From Mucidula mucida (Eukaryota; Basidiomycota; Agaricomycetes; Agaricales; Physalacriaceae), in NCBI GenBank assembly GCA_015501055.1, contig JADNYV010000850.1, forward strand, positions 1-14,310: 14,310 bases of DNA. The letters run 5' to 3'. The position numbers and the translations under genes were made by a program. How positions within the stretch are numbered: the stretch's first letter is position 1; each line of letters starts with the position of its first letter. This document shows positions 10,049-14,310 of this stretch, one piece after another. The notes under the pieces were generated by a model that saw only the letters and a list, made by a program, of their open reading frames with translations, ran no database searches and was not told the DNA's origin.

Positions 10049-10535
10049 AGTGTAAAGGTTATCACACAATCTTTCTGCAACTGAACTTAAGCGCGCATTT
10101 GAGAAAAGCACTGCCCGTCAAGCTCTTCAACCATTGAATAGTCCTGACTTAAAGAGCCTAGCATACCGACCAGTGTTTGCTAGACTTTTTGACTTCCTTT
10201 GCGACTGTCTTGTTGTTCAATGAGCTCCTTTGGTTTGTTCTTAACAGTTTGATGGGTTTCTTCGGGGCGATAATATTAATGTCGTTGCAGAGATGTACGC
10301 AAAAAGTGCCGACATGGCGCACTTTACTGAACGGAAATTTTCGTGGTGATGAGATGACCGAGAGGGTGAAATCGGATTCAGCGGTTTCCGCTGAAGCTAG
10401 ACTTGAGTCAAGCATTTGGTGTGGATTAGGTCTGTATGACCTGGAAACGATATACAGCGACAGCAACGACGACAGCGACTACCCATTAGCATACAACGCA
10501 CAGTCTGAATATTCTATATCATGACTCCTTTCAGC
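10049..10535. other. Convergent gap between phosphatase and NEDD8 with an unassigned 90-codon ORF
   Basis: The two genes end facing each other. A plus-strand frame with ATG at 10252 runs to a stop at 10522-10524, 90 codons. It begins MGFFGAIILM and has an acidic, Asp/Ser/Tyr-rich C-terminus. The same frame is open upstream to at least 10162 and is strongly hydrophobic there. It stops only 11 nt before the NEDD8 stop. No family is recognised. It could be chance, a small membrane protein, or an extra 3' exon of the phosphatase. Confidence 0.25.
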
Positions 10536-10987
10536 TCATCGTCCGCCACGCAGAGCAAGGACCAAGTGGAGGACGGAGCCAGCGGCAATGTTGAAGTCTT
10601 TAGCGGTCTTTTCGTCTTGCCTGATTAGCAACAAAAGTCAATCCTTATCATAATGGGTACACTTTGCACGCACATTTGACGCCCACTAAAGATTAAGCGT
10701 TGCTGTGGCGGTGGGACACCAGACTGCTCCTCGACTTTCTCTTTGATACGGCTGATCTAGAATGAAAGATGGGCCGTGTCTCTCTACAAGTATATTCTCT
10801 GGGCCTTACCTTGTCATCGGGGTCGATATCTAGCTCGATCTAGAAAAATGAGGCGTGAGCACGCAGCTCGCTACTGCTGTAGTCAAGCGGAGGCGAACCT
10901 CCTTTCCGGTTAGAGTCTACGAGTAGAGTTTGAGTGCGGTCTATAGTGAAGTCACAAGAACACGCTAACCTTGACTTTGATCAACAT
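10536..10987 (-). CDS. RUB1: NEDD8/RUB1 ubiquitin-like protein modifier
   Basis: Minus-strand exons are 10987-10970, 10916-10899, 10839-10810, 10756-10674 and 10620-10536, with introns of 53, 59, 53 and 53 nt. They encode 77 aa with the full beta-grasp fold. It starts [20 protein letters not shown], and its end reads [10 protein letters not shown]. Ala72 marks it as NEDD8 rather than ubiquitin (Arg72). Leu8, Ile44, His68 and Val70 form the usual hydrophobic patch. One residue (Arg77) follows Gly-Gly and must be removed before activation by the NAE1-UBA3 type E1. The product is conjugated to cullins to activate SCF-type ubiquitin ligases. Position 48 is Arg, where human NEDD8 and ubiquitin have Lys. 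Exons 1 and 2 are each only 18 nt, so automated annotation may miss this gene. The joined frame is intact and close to the known family throughout. Confidence 0.95.
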
Positions 10988-11200
10988 AGCGAAAGGTAGG
11001 TGTGGAGGATGATGGGCGCGTCTGATTGAAAGACAAGCTGCATTTGTCAAAGGAAAGCGCTTCGGACTTCGGGCCGGACATTAGTCATACAGTACCAAGT
11101 CATCCGGCCAAGAATATTTGCATCGACTAAGGTCTATTGAATTAGAAGTTCATACTACTATACTTCTACTGATATTGTGAGTTTGAGAGTTGAACATGAA

Positions 11201-12945
11201 CTACACATTGAACATCACAGTCTGCTCTCCGCGACCTCTCTCAATTTTAATCAATCTCTTTGCGACACAATTGTAGACAATACGGGTTGCGCCCTGCCCC
11301 ACAATTAACGCAGAATTTCCGCAGGAGGCTGCCTTGTTCGACAGAACATCCTTGAGCTTGTTCAGCGGCATAGAAAAATTGGGTGCCGATGACAAGAGCG
11401 ACACGAGGAGATGTGCCGTGAGAATTTGCTGAGACGTCGGTTGAGTAGGAACGGAACTCGCAGAAGACAGACTCGAGTCCGAAGGAGATACAGGCGACGG
11501 GATTTGGGAAGCAATGGATCGTAGATGCGCACTATGTCCAGACATCAGAAAATGATTCGGACCAAAAGTTGGGCGATACACGTACATAGTCTCTTTCGCT
11601 CGAGGAAATCTTGGTCCCTCTTCAGAACTTCCTGTCTGGAAGGGGTGCCCAGGCATGACGGTGTCACCCATTGTTGCCCATATCTTCACCTATAGTCCAA
11701 TTAGTACAGATGATACTAGACAGCTAAAAAAGACTTGCTACTATTCGTTCAACTTCTGCATTGATCCGTAGTTTAGCAGTCGTTCGAGGCGTTTCTGGCG
11801 GCATTACTGCATGAGGTGTCACATCTTGATCTGGTTCAGATGGTGACGGGCCTGGTGGATAGTGGGTCAGACTGGGGGATTGGACTGGCGTATATTCTTC
11901 CTCTGACGCTTCCGCTGCCTTCAATTTGACGCTAGGAGAAGGAGAAATATTACGATGTATCGTGGGCATCGCATCTCCAGAGTTAGAATTGGAGACAGGA
12001 CTTGAAATAGACATTGTTGAAGTGTTGCTAAAGTCGACCTCTTCGTTCAAGAGATTGTCTGCTAAGTTAAAGCCTCCTACAGCAGCAGCGGTTGGTGTTG
12101 ACCAAAAGCTCTCCTCAGCTGGATCGGCAGCGGCCACTGGGGTCACTGGTCGTTTTGGGGCAGGTGGTTTCGGTTTGGTGGCCTTTGTCCTGGCAGTAGA
12201 ACCCTTTTTCGCTTGAAGAGCATCCCTCTGATGGGCAGTAAATATTTACTTCGCTATGAAGAAGGTCTTGACATACACGTTTCCTTAGGTCGACAACCCG
12301 TTGCTCAAGCTCGTGCACATCGTGTTCCTCCCTGTCAATGGCAGATTTCAGAGAAGGTTCATCTGAAACTTGACTCTCGAGTCATAGTTAGACACAACAC
12401 TTCATAAGAGCCCCAAGGTAACTCACCTCCAACGATTGCGTTAGTTCTTGGATATTAAGGCGCGTCTGTTCGATCCGATCTATGATCTCTGCGACCTGGG
12501 AGTACGCCCGAGGCATTGCCCTGACAGGCTGACTATACCCATGTAGATTAGCACTGGTTTGATGGAACACAAGCACGTACTAGCGATGTATATATCTGAG
12601 AGCGGCGCGGGCATAGACCTCAGGATCGGGATCTTTCGATTTATTGCCATCGTCGCGTCGCGTCGATGCTCGTCTGAGCGGTGTAGCAACCTGAAAGTCG
12701 TTGCGCGTCAGCTCTGGAACCGCTTTCGCGACGGAATCTCTTTCTTGGGGGGTGTTGGGAACCACCACGGAAAATAAGCCAATTTCAGAATCGTCAATGT
12801 CACGTATCAGGTCACCCAGCTGGGTGTGGAGGACAGCAAACGTGAATGATTGGGTTGGCGCAGAGCCAGACACGGCCTGTGCAGCGGTTTCGATTCCTTT
12901 TGTGCATTTGGAGAGGCGGTCAATTTGTTCAGACAAGGATGCCAT
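11201..12945 (-). CDS. SPC34: Probable DASH/Dam1 complex subunit Spc34 with long C-terminal extension
   Basis: Minus-strand exons 12945-12581, 12532-12427, 12375-12277, 12227-11742, 11689-11586 and 11531-11201 give 496 aa; introns are 48-54 nt, several with clear branch sites such as TACTAAT. The start is in context gccATGG (MASLSEQIDRL). Residues ~33-61 (FTFAVLH, then LGDLIRDIDDSEIGLFSVV) resemble the Spc34 signature of F-x-x-A-x-L followed by a LIRD...E..LF segment. Residues ~95-190 are helical and coiled-coil (PEVYARAALRYI, VAEIIDRIEQTRLNIQEL, VHELEQRVVDLRKR). DASH rings couple kinetochores to microtubule ends. Residues ~191-420 are a low-complexity linker rich in Pro, Ser and Thr. The last ~75 residues (ILTAHLLVSLL..MPLNKLKDVL..CVAKRLIKIE) look like a winged helix. 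Yeast Spc34 is about 295 aa, so the tail is an addition. Family assignment is from remembered motifs only. Confidence 0.6.
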
Positions 12946-13115
12946 GGCAGTCTGATGCAAACACTGAGGGAACTGGACAACAAACATATCCAAGCCTGAC
13001 TTTGATCGTTCGGTGTCCTCCATACTCGCTGGTCGGCCAGGCGCCGCAACTCGTTATTCGCTGCTGAGTTTATTAGCGGCATTCGAGCCCTGCCGACAAC
13101 AAGTGCTTCACACCC
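12946..13115. promoter_or_regulatory. Short divergent promoter between Spc34-like and DOCK genes
   Basis: Only 170 bp separate the two start codons, so the genes must share or overlap their core promoters. No clear TATA box was seen on either strand. Confidence 0.45.
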
Positions 13116-14310
13116 ATGTGGGAACCTCTACCACTTATCGTATACGGCTACGCGGTGCACCCTTTGGCGCCCTCGCGTCGCGACACACGCTGGTCGAGCC
13201 GTAACAACCACGATAGGCTTTCCGTCGTCACTGCAACATCGTCCACAACCGAAGACCATTACATTCATCGAGATATCGTGTCTCTGGAGGTCGGCGATGA
13301 AATATACGCATTCGAGAAGTATACACCACGGGTCAAAGAGGCGGAAGGTGTCTGGTACAGAGGGTGCGGTGTATTTCAACTGCCTTCCAGCTAGCATTGA
13401 CTGTTTTCTCAATAGATATGTCGTCTGTACAACTCGTAGGCCCATCGTAAACTGGGCGACGTCTGCGGACCCTTCCGCCATCGTCAAGTCTCCGCCGAAA
13501 TCAGAGGAACCTCAACAGGTCTTCATCGGCATATTCCCCGCTTCCCACATATTCATACGCGACGAACTCGCAGACGCAGAGGGTCGTCTGAACACGGCCT
13601 ACGCAAATGGTTCAAGCAATGGCATCGGCCATCACAGAATGGGCTCAAGCTCGACAGATACTTTCTCTCAGATGATACGTGAAAGGGGAGGGTCTAGCAT
13701 GCATACTCTACAAGAAGAAGATGAAAGTTTCGACTCGCAGACCACAGCCAGTCGCAGATCTTTTCGACTTGGACTACCTCCTGAACAAGCAAACTCTGTA
13801 CGCGCCGGCTTGCCTGTATATTCGACCAGTATCCGTTCCTCCTCACCCGCGTCTACACAACTCGGAAAACCTCTCCCCCCTCGTCCCTCGTTGAAGTCTG
13901 GCGATGACACCGCGTCCGGTGCAGAGCAACCCATCATCGACGAAATAGCATCCGCCTTGCGTGAATGGCACGCGCTAATGTTTCAATATCTTGCCAGACG
14001 AGACTACAAGTTATTCCACGTTGTCAAAGGGCACATCGAAGCCCTTCACCTGGGCCGTTTACAACTCCTTGCTCAGACGTTGAGTGCTGAAGAAACCGTC
14101 AGTATGCGACGGAATTGTGTGACGCGATTGGTGCGCGGTAACCTCGTCCAAGGTCTCGACGTTATTGTCCGCCATCCCTCTTGGGGTGGGTCTTGGGGTC
14201 ACTGTTGACGTTGAAGGGGAACTGGATGAGAAGAAGTTGGGGTTAGTGCGTTCGAATGTATGCGATGCAATCAACGTTGGCATATCTGGAGGCCTCTCCT
14301 TGAAGATCCA
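13116..14310 (+). CDS. DOCK-family Rho GTPase exchange factor, N-terminal part (runs off the window; frame broken near the end)
   Basis: Exon 1 is 13116-13363; a 52-nt intron follows; exon 2 begins at 13416 and stays open to about 14190 (341 residues). Residues ~1-140 read as the DOCK SH3 domain: WEPLPLIVYGYAVHP, then VSLEVGDEIYAFEKYTP, VWYRGYVVC and QQVFIGIFPASHIFIRDE. A Ser/Pro-rich linker follows, ending PPRPSLKSGDD, then a conserved helical stretch at 263-341 (ALREWHALMFQYLARRDYKL, LLAQTLSAEE, GLDVIVRHPSWGG). DOCK proteins activate Rac or Cdc42 through a C-terminal DHR2 domain, which lies outside this window. In the current frame the reading stops at 14206-14208, but family-like sequence continues in the other two frames (VTVDVEGELDEKK, then VRMYAMQSTLAYLE). 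That implies indels near 14187-14197 and ~14237, plus a TAG at 14244. Either the sequence has errors here or the gene is decaying. Confidence 0.8.

Noticed and set aside
4600..11585. Four introns are multiples of three with no stop (4600-4647, 5402-5446, 8919-8966, 11532-11585), suggesting regulated intron retention.
   Set aside because: With about 25 short introns in the window, roughly four such cases are expected by chance, and each interrupts a conserved motif that joins cleanly when it is removed.
1..14310. tRNA, rRNA, CRISPR arrays, prokaryotic operons or phage genes.
   Set aside because: None seen. The splice structure and families are plainly eukaryotic, and no tRNA-like A/B box pair was recognised in the gaps.

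Overview
The window looks like nuclear DNA of a filamentous basidiomycete, most likely an agaricomycete (inference). Genes are packed closely on both strands and broken by many short introns, about 45-62 nt each with GT...AG ends. The content fits: a DASH kinetochore subunit, a CLASP, and a dynein heavy chain present only as its tail half, an arrangement reported for Agaricomycetes such as Schizophyllum commune.

Layout from left to right. 1-509 is the 3' flank of a minus-strand CLASP-type microtubule protein (510-2651, 3 exons, 676 aa). The 1.36 kb gap after it holds a 346-bp element with ~42-bp terminal inverted repeats (2799-3144), probably a MITE. 4007-8023 (minus, 11 coding exons, ~1168 aa) is the N-terminal tail of cytoplasmic dynein heavy chain, and it stops before the linker and AAA motor. 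A 630-bp divergent promoter region separates it from a plus-strand PP2C/PDP-type phosphatase (8654-10048), complete in its motifs but carrying an in-frame TGA where the family has Trp. Converging on that gene is a five-exon NEDD8/RUB1 gene (10536-10987, minus). Next is a minus-strand gene read as DASH subunit Spc34 with a long C-terminal extension (11201-12945). A 170-bp divergent spacer leads to the 5' end of a DOCK-family guanine nucleotide exchange factor (13116 to the window edge, plus).

Functionally the window is rich in microtubule and cytoskeleton genes: CLASP (microtubule rescue), dynein tail (cargo binding and dimerisation), Spc34 (kinetochore coupling) and DOCK (Rac/Cdc42 activation). 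NEDD8 (cullin modifier) and the phosphatase are general regulators. Nothing shows they are co-regulated. No RNA gene, CRISPR array or prokaryote-type system was seen.

Three genes have reading-frame defects: a 1-nt slip in dynein exon 2, a nonsense codon in the phosphatase, and two slips plus a stop in the last 130 nt of DOCK. The CLASP, NEDD8 and Spc34 models are open throughout. I cannot tell sequence error from real decay without reads or transcripts. All exon models were made by eye from splice sites and remembered family motifs; no alignment was run.
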